NCBI GenBank assembly: GCA_963169195.1
Contig: CAUJDN010000066.1
Coordinates: 62,001-126,000 of the forward strand
Direction: 5' to 3'
Length of the DNA stretch: 64,000 nucleotides
Origin: Acidobacteriota bacterium
GTDB lineage: Bacteria; Acidobacteriota; Vicinamibacteria; Vicinamibacterales; UBA2999
Every line of letters begins with the position of its first letter. Position 1 is the first letter of the stretch. The notes under the pieces are model-generated. The model saw only the letters and a program-made list of their open reading frames with translations, was not told where the DNA came from and did no database searches. Positions 8,833 through 17,771 of this stretch are shown piece by piece. The position numbers and the translations under genes are program-made.

Positions 8833-8849
8833 GGGGCGGGCTGGCCGCG

Positions 8850-10055
<1,206 letters not shown>

Positions 10056-10072
10056 CGGCATGCCCCTCGGGG

Positions 10073-10492
10073 CTAGGACACGTCCACCCGGCGCGGACCG
10101 GGTTCGGCACTCTTGGGGACGACGACGGTCAGGATGCCGTCGGCCAGGTCGGCCGAGATGCGCTCGGCATCGACGGTGGGCGGGAGGACAAAGGTGCGCG
10201 AGAACTCGCCGTGGCCGCGTTCCACCTGGTGATAGTGCTCGCAGGCGATGCGCGCGTCGCGCCGGCCCTGCAGCGTGAGGCGCCCGTCGCGCACGTCCAC
10301 GCGAATCTGCTCGCGGGTCAGCCCGGGCAGTTCGGCCGTGATGATGAACGACTCGGCGGTCTCGCAGAGATCCACCGCCGGGGCCCAGCCATGCGAACCG
10401 GCGGCCGTCAGCCGATCGATCCGATGCTGGATGGCGATTAGATCCCGGAACGGGTCCCAGCGCGCAAACGCCACAACACCGCATCGTAGCAT
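10073..10492 (-). CDS. small heat-shock protein, Hsp20/alpha-crystallin family
   Basis: 139-residue holdase chaperone. A short N-terminal part (FARWDPFRDLIAIQHRIDRL) precedes the alpha-crystallin domain, about residues 44-135, which starts at WAPAVDLCETAESFIITAELPG. It ends with ADLADGILTVVVPKSAE, the typical GxLxxxxPK motif. The last residues lack the IxI tail. The ATG at 10492 has no clear ribosome site; a GTG six codons later (giving AFARWDPF, the usual family start) is equally possible. It heads a minus-strand unit with degQ and mscS, combining holdase, envelope protease and osmotic valve. Confidence 0.92.
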   Translation of the reverse strand: MLRCGVVAFARWDPFRDLIAIQHRIDRLTAAGSHGWAPAVDLCETAESFIITAELPGLTREQIRVDVRDGRLTLQGRRDARIACEHYHQVERGHGEFSRTFVLPPTVDAERISADLADGILTVVVPKSAEPGPRRVDVS

Positions 10493-10545
10493 GGCGCTGC
10501 CGGGACCGAGGCCCCCGGCGCTGCGGGGGGCTCGCCGCACGGCTT

Positions 10546-10567
10546 CGCCGGGACTTCAGTCCCGGCG
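10546..10567. repeat. perfect inverted repeat upstream of efp
   Basis: Two 10-bp arms CGCCGGGACT/AGTCCCGGCG are separated by 2 nt. It lies in the divergent gap between hsp20 and efp, just upstream of the efp -10 box. The GGGACTnnAGTCCC core resembles REP-type palindromes common in environmental genomes; it could also be an operator. Confidence 0.7.
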
Positions 10568-10582
10568 GCGGGTCCCGCGTGG

Positions 10583-10588
10583 TACAAT
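10583..10588 (+). promoter_or_regulatory. -10 box of efp
   Basis: TACAAT, 33 nt before the efp ATG. No good -35 hexamer is visible at 16-18 nt upstream; that position is taken by the inverted repeat. Confidence 0.5.
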
Positions 10589-10621
10589 TCACAGGTTCTA
10601 CTCACCATCCCGAAAGGCACC

Positions 10622-11188
10622 ATGGCCGATACGCTCCTTGCGACGCAGCTCCGGAAGGGCATGATCATCAAGCTCGACAACGAGCTGTACCGGATTCACG
10701 ACCGCCAGCACGTCACGCCCGGCAATCTCCGCGGGTTCGTCCGCCTGAAGATGCGCAACCTGCGCAACCAGAGCATGTCCGAGCACAAGGCACGCTCGGA
10801 AGACGTCATCGAACGGGCCACGCTCGACGAGAAGGAGATGCAGTACCTCTACGCCGATGGTGACGGGTACCACTTCATGGACACGGAGACCTACGAGCAG
10901 ATCCACCTCTCGGAGGAGGCGCTCGGGGAGGGCGTGGGCTTCCTGAAGCCCGAGATGACCATCCGCGTGGAGTTCTATGGCGAGGAGCCGGTCGGCATCG
11001 AGCTGCCGCAGACCGTGGACCTGAAGGTGGTCGAGACGGTGCCGGCCATCAAGGGCGCCACGGCCACGAACCAGCTCAAGCCCGCGAAGCTCGAGACCGG
11101 GGTCACCGTCCAGGTGCCGCCCTTCATCGGCGAGGGCGACCGCATCCGGGTGAACACCGAGACCGGCGAGTACCTCGCGCGCGCCTAG
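10622..11188 (+). CDS. efp: translation elongation factor P
   Basis: EF-P, 188 residues, which relieves ribosome stalling at polyproline stretches. The three-domain layout is complete: KOW-like N-domain (1-65), then two OB domains, ending with the family signature region [20 protein letters not shown]. Oddity: at the tip of domain I the loop reads TPGNLRGF, so Asn35 sits where E. coli has the beta-lysylated Lys34. The factor therefore cannot carry the EpmA-type lysine modification at that site. No modification gene lies nearby. Pro-rich sequences occur in several proteins of this window. Confidence 0.96.
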   Translation: MADTLLATQLRKGMIIKLDNELYRIHDRQHVTPGNLRGFVRLKMRNLRNQSMSEHKARSEDVIERATLDEKEMQYLYADGDGYHFMDTETYEQIHLSEEALGEGVGFLKPEMTIRVEFYGEEPVGIELPQTVDLKVVETVPAIKGATATNQLKPAKLETGVTVQVPPFIGEGDRIRVNTETGEYLARA

Positions 11189-11214
11189 ATCCGTCACCGG
11201 GAGGGGAACCTCCC

Positions 11215-11220
11215 TATAAT
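11215..11220 (+). promoter_or_regulatory. -10 box of tdk (leaderless geometry)
   Basis: A consensus TATAAT ends only 6 nt before the tdk ATG, so the transcript would begin at or next to the start codon. No -35 match stands out. Confidence 0.65.
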
Positions 11221-11226
11221 CGATCC

Positions 11227-11865
11227 ATGGACGTCGTGCGCACCCCGGCGGCGGGCTGGATCGAGGTGATCGTCGGCAGCATGTTCAGCGGGAAGAGCGA
11301 AGAGCTCATCCGCCGGCTGCGCCGGGCCCAGATCGCCCGGCAGCGGGTGCAAATCTTCAAGCCGGCCGTGGACACCCGCTTCGCCGACGATCACATCGTC
11401 TCGCACAGCGAGCTGCGCATTCCGTCCGACAGCGCCGTCACCGCGGCCGAGCTGCTGGCGAAGGTCCGCTCCGACACCGAGGTCATCGGCATCGACGAGG
11501 GCCAGTTCTTCGATGCCGAGCTGCCCGTGGCGGCCACCGTCCTGGCCGGGCGGGGCATGCGCGTCATCGTCGCCGGGCTGGACCAGGACTATCTCGGCAA
11601 GCCCTTCGAGCCCATGCCGCAGCTGCTGGCCATCGCCGAGTACATCACCAAGACTCGGGCCATCTGCATGGTGTGCGGCAACCCGGCCAACCACACGCAG
11701 CGCCTGGTGGGGAACCGGGCCCGCGTGCTGCTGGGGGCATCCGGCACGTACGAGGCGCGCTGCCGGCGATGCTTCGATCCGACCCTGGCCGAAACCGAGG
11801 AGCAGAAACAGAAGGACGCCGCCGCGCGCGCCAGCGCGGAAGGGGCCGGCACGGAGCGCCGATGA
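11227..11865 (+). CDS. tdk: thymidine kinase
   Basis: Type II thymidine kinase, 212 residues, which phosphorylates thymidine to dTMP in pyrimidine salvage. Walker A is [11 protein letters not shown] near residue 19; the Asp/Glu-rich strand [11 protein letters not shown] carries the catalytic Glu; [12 protein letters not shown] follows. Zinc ligands lie in the pairs CMVCGNP and CRRCF. The final 25 residues are a charged, Ala-rich extension. The consensus -10 box is so close to the ATG that the message is probably leaderless. The stop overlaps the next ATG (ATGA). Confidence 0.97.
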   Translation: MDVVRTPAAGWIEVIVGSMFSGKSEELIRRLRRAQIARQRVQIFKPAVDTRFADDHIVSHSELRIPSDSAVTAAELLAKVRSDTEVIGIDEGQFFDAELPVAATVLAGRGMRVIVAGLDQDYLGKPFEPMPQLLAIAEYITKTRAICMVCGNPANHTQRLVGNRARVLLGASGTYEARCRRCFDPTLAETEEQKQKDAAARASAEGAGTERR

Positions 11866-12437
11866 CCCTTCCGGAGCTGGCACGGGCGCTGGAGGCCAGC
11901 CTCCTCGCGCTCGGCGTGCTGTTCCTGGCCGTCAACCTGCGGGTCGGCCGCGAGATCTGGCGCTGGTGGCGCCGCCGGGCCGGCGCCGTCCTCGTCTGGG
12001 CGGCCCCCCGGCCGCCGTACTACGCCCTCAATCTCGCCATCGGCGTGATGCTGGGCCTCCTGCTCTTCACCTCGGTATTCCTGATTCCCCGTCCGGCGGC
12101 GTCGGTGTTCGGCGAGGCCATGATGTTCCTGTACTACGGCTACCTGCTGCCCATCTCCACCCGCATCGCGCGCGGGCTGTACACCGACGGTGTCTGGACG
12201 GATTCGGGGTTCATGGCCTACGCCGACATCGGCGGGCTCTCGTGGAAGGACGGGGCGGGCGCGACGCTCGTCCTGGCTTCCCGGTCGCGCGCCTTCGCGC
12301 GCACCCTGTCCGTCCCGGGCCCGCGCCTTGGCGAAGTGCGCCGGCTGCTCCGCGAGAAGATCGGGGAGCACGCCATCGAGCTCGAGGGCGGCCCGGGGAT
12401 CCACCTGGGCGATCGCGATACCCGGGAAAGCGTCTGA
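11862..12437 (+). CDS. hypothetical membrane protein with PH-like C-terminus
   Basis: 191 residues. Three hydrophobic segments, about residues 10-27, 54-72 and 83-100, are joined by an Arg/Trp-rich cytoplasmic loop ([12 protein letters not shown]). The C-terminal 90 residues ([22 protein letters not shown] onward) have the alternating pattern of a small beta domain like those in DUF5673/PH-like membrane proteins. I chose the ATG at 11862, which overlaps the tdk stop; the frame stays open further upstream, but that region is tdk. Function unknown. Confidence 0.7.
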   Translation: MTLPELARALEASLLALGVLFLAVNLRVGREIWRWWRRRAGAVLVWAAPRPPYYALNLAIGVMLGLLLFTSVFLIPRPAASVFGEAMMFLYYGYLLPISTRIARGLYTDGVWTDSGFMAYADIGGLSWKDGAGATLVLASRSRAFARTLSVPGPRLGEVRRLLREKIGEHAIELEGGPGIHLGDRDTRESV

Positions 12438-12504
12438 GCCCCTCGCACCGGGTCGGACGGTGTCCCCTGCAGGCACGGCCCACTCGGGCCGATAGGAGGA
12501 AGCG

Positions 12505-13350
12505 ATGGCGGCACGTCCCACGTGGAAGGGATACCTCAAGGTCAGCCTCGTCACGATTCCCGTGCGGGTCTATCCCGCCACCGAGTCCAGCGCCACGCTC
12601 TCCTTCAACCAGCTCCACGCCGAGTGCCAGACGAAGATCCAGCAGAAGAAGTGGTGCCCGAAGTGTGATCGCGAGATCACCTCGGCCGAGGTGGTGAAGG
12701 GGTACGAGTTCGAGAAGGGCCGCTGGGTGGTTGTGGAGGAGGGGGACTTCCAGAAGGTGCGGACCGAGTCCACCAAGGTCATCAACCTCGTGCAGTTCAC
12801 CGACGTCGAGGCCATCGACCCGATGTACGTGGACAAGGCCTACTACCTGGCGCCGGAGGGGCCCTTGGCGGCGGATGCTTACGCCGTGATGCGGGACGGT
12901 ATGACCGGGAAGGCCGGCATCGGCAAGGTGGCCATCAACAACCGCGAGTACCTCGTGGCGGTCCGCCCGCACAGGCAGGGCCTGGTGATGTACACGCTGC
13001 ACCACGCCGCCGAGATCCGGACCATTGACCAGATTGACGAGCTGCGCGAGGTGCGGGGCAAGGTGAACCCCGCCGAGATGAAGCTCGCCCAGCAGGTCAT
13101 CGAGAGCATCGAGGGCGAGCTGAACCTCGCCGACTACACCGACGAATACCAGAAGGGCCTGCGGGCCATCATCGAGGCCAAGGTGGCCGGAGAAGAGGTG
13201 ACCGCGCCGGCCGAGGCCGCGCCGCCGAAGGTGGTGGATTTGATGGAAGCGCTTCGCAAGAGCCTCGATCAGGTGAGCGGGGGCAAGAAGAAGGCGGCCA
13301 AGGTGGCCGCCGCGGGCCGCAGCGCCCCGAAGAAACGGAAGGCATCGTGA
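12505..13350 (+). CDS. ku: non-homologous end-joining protein Ku
   Basis: Bacterial Ku, 281 residues, a homodimeric ring that binds DNA double-strand ends and recruits LigD. The N-terminus TWKGYLKVSLVTIPVRVYPA, the paired-Cys segment KKWCPKCDREI, VKGYEFEKGRWVVVEEGDF and YYLAPEG are family hallmarks. The C-terminus (after about 230) is Lys/Ala-rich (GGKKKAAKVAA) and probably contacts DNA. A strong AGGAGG lies about 7 nt upstream of the ATG. No ligD is in the window, so the partner must be elsewhere. Confidence 0.96.
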   Translation: MAARPTWKGYLKVSLVTIPVRVYPATESSATLSFNQLHAECQTKIQQKKWCPKCDREITSAEVVKGYEFEKGRWVVVEEGDFQKVRTESTKVINLVQFTDVEAIDPMYVDKAYYLAPEGPLAADAYAVMRDGMTGKAGIGKVAINNREYLVAVRPHRQGLVMYTLHHAAEIRTIDQIDELREVRGKVNPAEMKLAQQVIESIEGELNLADYTDEYQKGLRAIIEAKVAGEEVTAPAEAAPPKVVDLMEALRKSLDQVSGGKKKAAKVAAAGRSAPKKRKAS

Positions 13351-13398
13351 CCGATCGGCGCACGCGCCTCCGCCGCAAGGCGGTCTGGGGCAGCTAGG

Positions 13399-13420
13399 CG
13401 CCCGCGCTCCGGCGCGGGCG
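13399..13420. terminator. hairpin between convergent ku and phosphatidyltransferase genes
   Basis: A perfect 9-bp stem CGCCCGCGC/GCGCGGGCG with a 4-nt loop lies between two converging genes. There is no T-run on either side, so it would act as a transcription barrier or message stabiliser rather than a classic intrinsic terminator. Confidence 0.55.
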
Positions 13421-13422
13421 TG

Positions 13423-14196
13423 TCAGCCCCCCAGGAACAGTCCCGCCAGCCCCAGCCCGCTGGCCGTGGGATCCCGCAGCCAGTCCGGCGGCACCAGCCA
13501 CGTGAACGCGAGGATCGCCATCACCCACAGGTCGTAGGGCAGCGTGGCCCGATCGTCACGCCAGAAGAAGAACCGCCAGAACCAGCCGGTGGCGCCCTCG
13601 GTCGAGGGCATCGGCCGCTGCTCCAGCTCCAGGTACGTGTAGTAGATGCGGTTGGCCACCGTCACGACCGACAGCGACAGGATCACCCACAGCACGCCCG
13701 CCATCCGGTCGGTGAACGCCCCGATCATGAAGAGGACGATGCGCTCGGGGCGCTCCATGAACCCGACCTTGCACTTCGCGATGAGCGACTCCGCCCTGGC
13801 GCGTGCGTAGCTGGTCATGATGGAGAAGATGAGCGCAAGCGTGGCGATGAGGACGTAGTCCTTGCGCCCCAGGTCGGCGTACAGCCAGATGAGGCCCGCG
13901 AAGAGCGCCAGGTCCGAGAAGCGGTCCAGCGTGGAGTCCCAGAACGCGCCGAACAGCGACTGCTTGCCGGTGATGTGCGCCACCTTCCCGTCGATGAAGT
14001 CGAAGATGTTGGCAACGATCATGATGACCCCGGCGGCGATGAAGCGATCCGTCGCCAGCGCCCACGCGGCCACCGCGTTGACGATCACGCCGATGAGCGT
14101 GAGGACGTTCGGGTGGATGCCGAGCGCCACCGAGGTGTTGATGATGGCGCGCAGCGGGAACATGCAGGCGGCGCCGATGGCGCCCGTGAAGGTCAT
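13423..14196 (-). CDS. CDP-alcohol phosphatidyltransferase family protein
   Basis: 257-residue integral membrane enzyme that transfers a phosphatidyl group from CDP-diacylglycerol to an alcohol. The CDP-AP motif is present with correct spacing: Asp66, Asp69-Gly70, Ala73, Gly83, Asp87 and Asp91 (DFIDGKVAH..GAFWDSTLD). The usual Arg after the Ala is His74. At least five hydrophobic helices are visible. Likely phosphatidylglycerophosphate or phosphatidylinositol-phosphate synthase; the sequence alone does not settle the acceptor. The ATG at 14196 begins at the expected family N-terminus. It is divergent from uvrC with a 27-bp gap. Confidence 0.9.
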   Translation of the reverse strand: MTFTGAIGAACMFPLRAIINTSVALGIHPNVLTLIGVIVNAVAAWALATDRFIAAGVIMIVANIFDFIDGKVAHITGKQSLFGAFWDSTLDRFSDLALFAGLIWLYADLGRKDYVLIATLALIFSIMTSYARARAESLIAKCKVGFMERPERIVLFMIGAFTDRMAGVLWVILSLSVVTVANRIYYTYLELEQRPMPSTEGATGWFWRFFFWRDDRATLPYDLWVMAILAFTWLVPPDWLRDPTASGLGLAGLFLGG

Positions 14197-14223
14197 AATG
14201 GAAGTCGGCCTAAAGCCTAGCCG

Positions 14224-16083
14224 ATGCCCATCCACGATCTCAAGGAACAGATCCAGCGGCTGCCCGAGCAGCCCGGGGTCTACCTGTACGTCAACCGGGC
14301 GGGCGAGACCATCTACGTGGGCAAGGCGCGGAGCCTGCGCGACCGCGTGCGGAGCTATCTCGGGGCCTCTGGCAGCAACCCGAAGACGGACGCCCTGCTC
14401 GATGAGATCGCGGCCGTCGACGTCATTGTCACCGACTCGGTGGTGGAGGCGCTGGCGCTCGAGAACCACCTGATCAAGCAGCGCGCGCCGCGCTACAACA
14501 TCCTGCTGCGCGACGACAAGAACTACCCCTACCTGCAGCTCACGACGGGCGAGGCGTTCCCGCGGGTGCTGGTGGCGCGCGCGGTGGAGCGCGACGGGCA
14601 CGTCTACGCCGGGCCGTTCCTGCCCGCCAGACTCGCGCGCCGCACGATGGGGCTGACGCACCGGCTGTTCGGGATCCGCTCGTGCAACGAAGTCATTACC
14701 GGGCAGCGCGGGCGGCCGTGCCTGGAGCACGACATCAAGCGGTGCCTGGCGCCCTGCGTTGCGTCCCTCTGCAGCCCGGAGCGCTACGCCCAGGCCGTGG
14801 CCGACACGCGGCTATTCCTCGAGGGCCGCAATCAGGAGCTGGCCGACACCCTGCACGCGCGGATGATGGATGCCGCCGCCCACGAGCGATTCGAGGAGGC
14901 GGCCGCGCTGCGCGATGCCTTGCGTACCGTTCGTGCCGTCCAGGAGCGACAGCAGAAGATGGCCTCGCCGGCGCTCGGGGACCGCGACGTCTTCGGCGTG
15001 AAGGTGGGGCCGAGCGGCGCCGTCGTGCAGGTCTTCCAGGTCCGCGGCGGCCGCGTGGTCGAGCGCGTCGAGTTCGCCGCGGAGGCCGGCACGGACACCG
15101 GCCGCGACGGCGACGTCGTGGAGGCGGCCGTGCAGCAGTTCTATGCGGATCAGGTGCCGCCCCCCGACGTGCACGTCCCGGTGCTCCCAGAGGAGGCCGG
15201 GGCGCTCGAGAGCTGGCTCGGCGAGCGCGCGGGCCGCAGAGTCCGGCTCGGCGTGCCGCAGCGGGGAGACAAGCGCGGCCTCCTCGACCTCGCTCGACGG
15301 AACGCGGAATTCACGTACCGCTCCCGCTTCGACGCCGGAGTCACCGCCCACTACGAGGCGCTGGAACTGCTGCAGGCCGCCCTGCGCCTGCCCGAGCTGC
15401 CCCGCCGCATCGAGTGCTTCGACATCTCCACGATCCAGGGGAGCGAGACCGTCGCCTCGATGGTCGTGTGCGAGGACGGGCGGATGAAGCGGGGGGACTA
15501 TCGGAAGTTCCGTGTCGGGAGCCGGGAGCCGGGAACCGGGAACCGGCCGGCTCCCCGTTCCCCGATCCCGGATTCCGTCAGGTTCCTCGACGACTTCGCC
15601 GCGATGGAGCAAGTCGTCCGGCGGCGCTACGCGAAGCTGCTCGAAGCCGGTGGGCCGTTTCCCGACATCATCCTCATCGATGGGGGGAAGGGGCAGCTCA
15701 CCGCCGCCTACGCTGCGCTCGAGAGCGTGGGCCTGTCGAACCTGGTCGCGATCGGCCTCGCCAAGAAGGAGGAGCTAATCTTCACCCGGGACCACGACCA
15801 GCCCCTCGCACTGGATCCCCACGGCCCCGCCCTGCGCCTGCTGCAGCGGATTCGCGACGAGGCACACCGGTTCGCCGTGACGTTCCACCGCCAGGCGCGC
15901 GCCATGCGCGACCTGCGGTCGGCGCTGGACGACATTCCCGGCGTCGGCCCGCGGCGCCGCAAGGCGCTCCTCATCCGGTTCGGGAGTGTCGCCGGCGTCC
16001 GCCGCGCCACGCGCGAGGAGCTCACCGCCGTCGTCGGCGGGAAGGCGGCCGACGCCGTCGTGGCCCATTTCGCCCGTACCTGA
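14224..16083 (+). CDS. uvrC: excinuclease ABC subunit C
   Basis: UvrC, 619 residues, makes both incisions in nucleotide excision repair. The N-terminal GIY-YIG domain shows GVYLYVN..TIYVGKARSLRDRV, and a Cys cluster follows (CLEHDIKRCLAPC). The UVR motif lies near 220, and the RNase H-like nuclease near 400-530 has Asp in ECFDISTIQG and IILIDGGKGQL. Tandem helix-hairpin-helix motifs end the protein (IPGVGPRRRKALL). Oddity: residues about 431-452 are coded by a symmetrical 60-bp heptamer repeat inserted in frame between YRKFR and DDFAAM, a surface loop of variable length in the family. No ribosome site precedes the ATG. Confidence 0.97.
   Translation: MPIHDLKEQIQRLPEQPGVYLYVNRAGETIYVGKARSLRDRVRSYLGASGSNPKTDALLDEIAAVDVIVTDSVVEALALENHLIKQRAPRYNILLRDDKNYPYLQLTTGEAFPRVLVARAVERDGHVYAGPFLPARLARRTMGLTHRLFGIRSCNEVITGQRGRPCLEHDIKRCLAPCVASLCSPERYAQAVADTRLFLEGRNQELADTLHARMMDAAAHERFEEAAALRDALRTVRAVQERQQKMASPALGDRDVFGVKVGPSGAVVQVFQVRGGRVVERVEFAAEAGTDTGRDGDVVEAAVQQFYADQVPPPDVHVPVLPEEAGALESWLGERAGRRVRLGVPQRGDKRGLLDLARRNAEFTYRSRFDAGVTAHYEALELLQAALRLPELPRRIECFDISTIQGSETVASMVVCEDGRMKRGDYRKFRVGSREPGTGNRPAPRSPIPDSVRFLDDFAAMEQVVRRRYAKLLEAGGPFPDIILIDGGKGQLTAAYAALESVGLSNLVAIGLAKKEELIFTRDHDQPLALDPHGPALRLLQRIRDEAHRFAVTFHRQARAMRDLRSALDDIPGVGPRRRKALLIRFGSVAGVRRATREELTAVVGGKAADAVVAHFART
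15517..15576 (+). repeat. symmetrical heptamer element inside uvrC
   Basis: Four heptamers on the left (GGGAGCC twice, GGGAACC twice), a central GGCC, and four complementary heptamers on the right (GGCTCCC, CGTTCCC, CGATCCC, GGATTCC) give a 28-4-28 palindrome. At 60 bp it adds exactly 20 codons. The same unit occurs at 25211-25319 and 38869-38896. Confidence 0.85.
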
Positions 16084-16106
16084 CCCGCGCCCGCACCCGA
16101 CGGTGA

Positions 16107-16112
16107 TAAACT
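16107..16112 (+). promoter_or_regulatory. -10-like box before the site-2 protease gene
   Basis: TAAACT ends 9 nt before the TTG start codon, a near-leaderless spacing like that of tdk and cmk. Confidence 0.35.
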
Positions 16113-16121
16113 CAAACGTTC

Positions 16122-16751
16122 TTGGCTGGCCTCGATTTCACAGAGATCTTCGTCCTCATGGCCGTCCTCATCGGATCGCTCTCGGTCCACGAGGCCGCGC
16201 ACGCGTGGGCGGCCAACAGCCTGGGGGATCCCACTGCCCGCCGGCTGGGGCGGCTGTCGCTGAACCCGTCGGTTCACGTGGACGTGATTGGGACCCTGCT
16301 CTTTCCGCTCATGGCCATCTCGACGGGCTTTCCGCTCATCGGGTGGGCGAAGCCGGTCCCCGTGGACTTCCGGCACTTGCCGCACCCCCGGCGCGACTTC
16401 GCGGTCATCGCTGCGGCCGGGCCGGCCAGCAACATCGTCCTGGCCGTGCTCGGTGCCGCGGCCTTCGGGGCCATCGATGGCCAGAGCGGCCTCCTGAACG
16501 GCAGCCTTCTGGCCGGCGCCGTGCGGGCCTTCGTGGTGTTGAACGTGCTGCTGGCCGTGTTCAACATGATCCCGGTGCCGCCGCTCGACGGTGGCAACGT
16601 GTTGATGGGCCTGCTTCCCGCCGCCGGCGCCCGGTTGGTCGATCGCGCCAGGCCGTACGGGTTCCTGCTCCTCTATGCGCTGATGCTCACGGGCGTGCTC
16701 TCCGCCATCATGCGGCCCGTGCAGCGCCTCGTCCTGGGTTGGCTGCTGTGA
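16122..16751 (+). CDS. site-2 protease family (M50) membrane metalloprotease
   Basis: 209-residue intramembrane zinc protease. The zinc motif HEAAH lies in the first helix (residue about 24) and the third ligand in NMIPVPPLDGGNVL (about 150). GWAKPVPVDFRHL is the conserved membrane-embedded loop. Four to five transmembrane helices are predicted. The start appears to be TTG at 16122; no ATG or GTG gives a complete N-terminus. It belongs to a compact short-form group that typically precedes trpS-scpA-scpB, as here. Substrate unknown. Confidence 0.88.
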   Translation: MAGLDFTEIFVLMAVLIGSLSVHEAAHAWAANSLGDPTARRLGRLSLNPSVHVDVIGTLLFPLMAISTGFPLIGWAKPVPVDFRHLPHPRRDFAVIAAAGPASNIVLAVLGAAAFGAIDGQSGLLNGSLLAGAVRAFVVLNVLLAVFNMIPVPPLDGGNVLMGLLPAAGARLVDRARPYGFLLLYALMLTGVLSAIMRPVQRLVLGWLL

Positions 16752-17767
16752 CTGAACGGCAACGCGTGGTGTCGGGCATGCGCCCGACGGGTAGACTTCA
16801 TCTCGGCCACCTGGTCGGCGCGCTGCACAACTGGGAGAGGCTGCAGTCGGTCTACGACTGCTTCTATTTCGTCGCCGACTGGCACGCGCTCACCAGCCAC
16901 TACGCGGACACGGGCGACATCGTCGAGAACGCGCTCGACAACGTGGCCGACTGGATTGGCGCCGGCCTCGATCCCGAGAAGAGCGTCTTCTTCGTCCAGT
17001 CGATGGTGCCGGAGCACGCGGAGCTGTACCTGCTGCTGCAGATGGTCACGCCCATCCCGTGGCTCGAGCGCGTGCCCACCTACAAGGAGCAGATGGAGCA
17101 GCTCGCCGAGAAGGACCTCTCGAGTATCGGTTTTCTCGGCTACCCGCTGCTGCAGACGGCCGACGTCGTCATCTACGGCGCGCACTGGGTGCCCGTTGGT
17201 GAAGACCAGGTACCGCACCTCGAGCTCTCGCGCGAGGTCGTACGCCGCTTCAACAACTTCTATTTCCCGGTGCCCGAGGGGACGCCACCCCGCGGGCTGG
17301 TGGAGCCGCAGGCGCTGCTCACACCGGTGCCGCGCCTGCCCGGCCTCGACAACCGGAAGATGAGCAAGAGCTACCAGAACACCATCGACCTGTCGGACGA
17401 TGCCGACACCGTGAAGGCCAAGGTTCGCCAGATGTACACGGACCCGAAGCGCGTGCGCGCCGACATCCCGGGGACCGTGGAGGGCAATCCCGTCTTCACC
17501 TATCACGACGCGTTCAACCCCAACCTCGGCGAAGTCGAGGACCTGAAGGCCCGCTACCGTGCCGGCAAGGTGGGAGACGTCGAGGTGAAGACGAAGCTCG
17601 CCTCGGCCGTGAACGCCATGCTGGACCCGATCCGCGAACGGCGGGCGGCCGCCCTGGCACGCCCGGGATACCTGCGCGAGGTGCTGGTCGAGGGGTCGAA
17701 GCGCGCCCGGCTCGTCGCCCTGGAGACGATGGATCAGGTGCGGGGCGCCATCAGGCTGAAGTACTAG
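16748..17767 (+). CDS. trpS: tryptophan--tRNA ligase
   Basis: Class Ic aminoacyl-tRNA synthetase, 339 residues, the usual length. The HIGH motif appears as RLHLGH in GMRPTGRLHLGHLVGAL and KMSKS as DNRKMSKSYQN. GFLGYPLLQTADVVIY is the Trp-pocket helix region. The GTG start at 16748 overlaps the protease stop (GTGA), so the two are probably translationally coupled. The gap to scpA is 4 nt. Confidence 0.97.
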   Translation: MTERQRVVSGMRPTGRLHLGHLVGALHNWERLQSVYDCFYFVADWHALTSHYADTGDIVENALDNVADWIGAGLDPEKSVFFVQSMVPEHAELYLLLQMVTPIPWLERVPTYKEQMEQLAEKDLSSIGFLGYPLLQTADVVIYGAHWVPVGEDQVPHLELSREVVRRFNNFYFPVPEGTPPRGLVEPQALLTPVPRLPGLDNRKMSKSYQNTIDLSDDADTVKAKVRQMYTDPKRVRADIPGTVEGNPVFTYHDAFNPNLGEVEDLKARYRAGKVGDVEVKTKLASAVNAMLDPIRERRAAALARPGYLREVLVEGSKRARLVALETMDQVRGAIRLKY

Positions 17768-17771
17768 GCCC

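Noticed and set aside
12505-13350. Ku as part of a local NHEJ or phage cassette
   Set aside because: No ligD, polymerase or phage gene is adjacent; neighbours are unrelated housekeeping genes.
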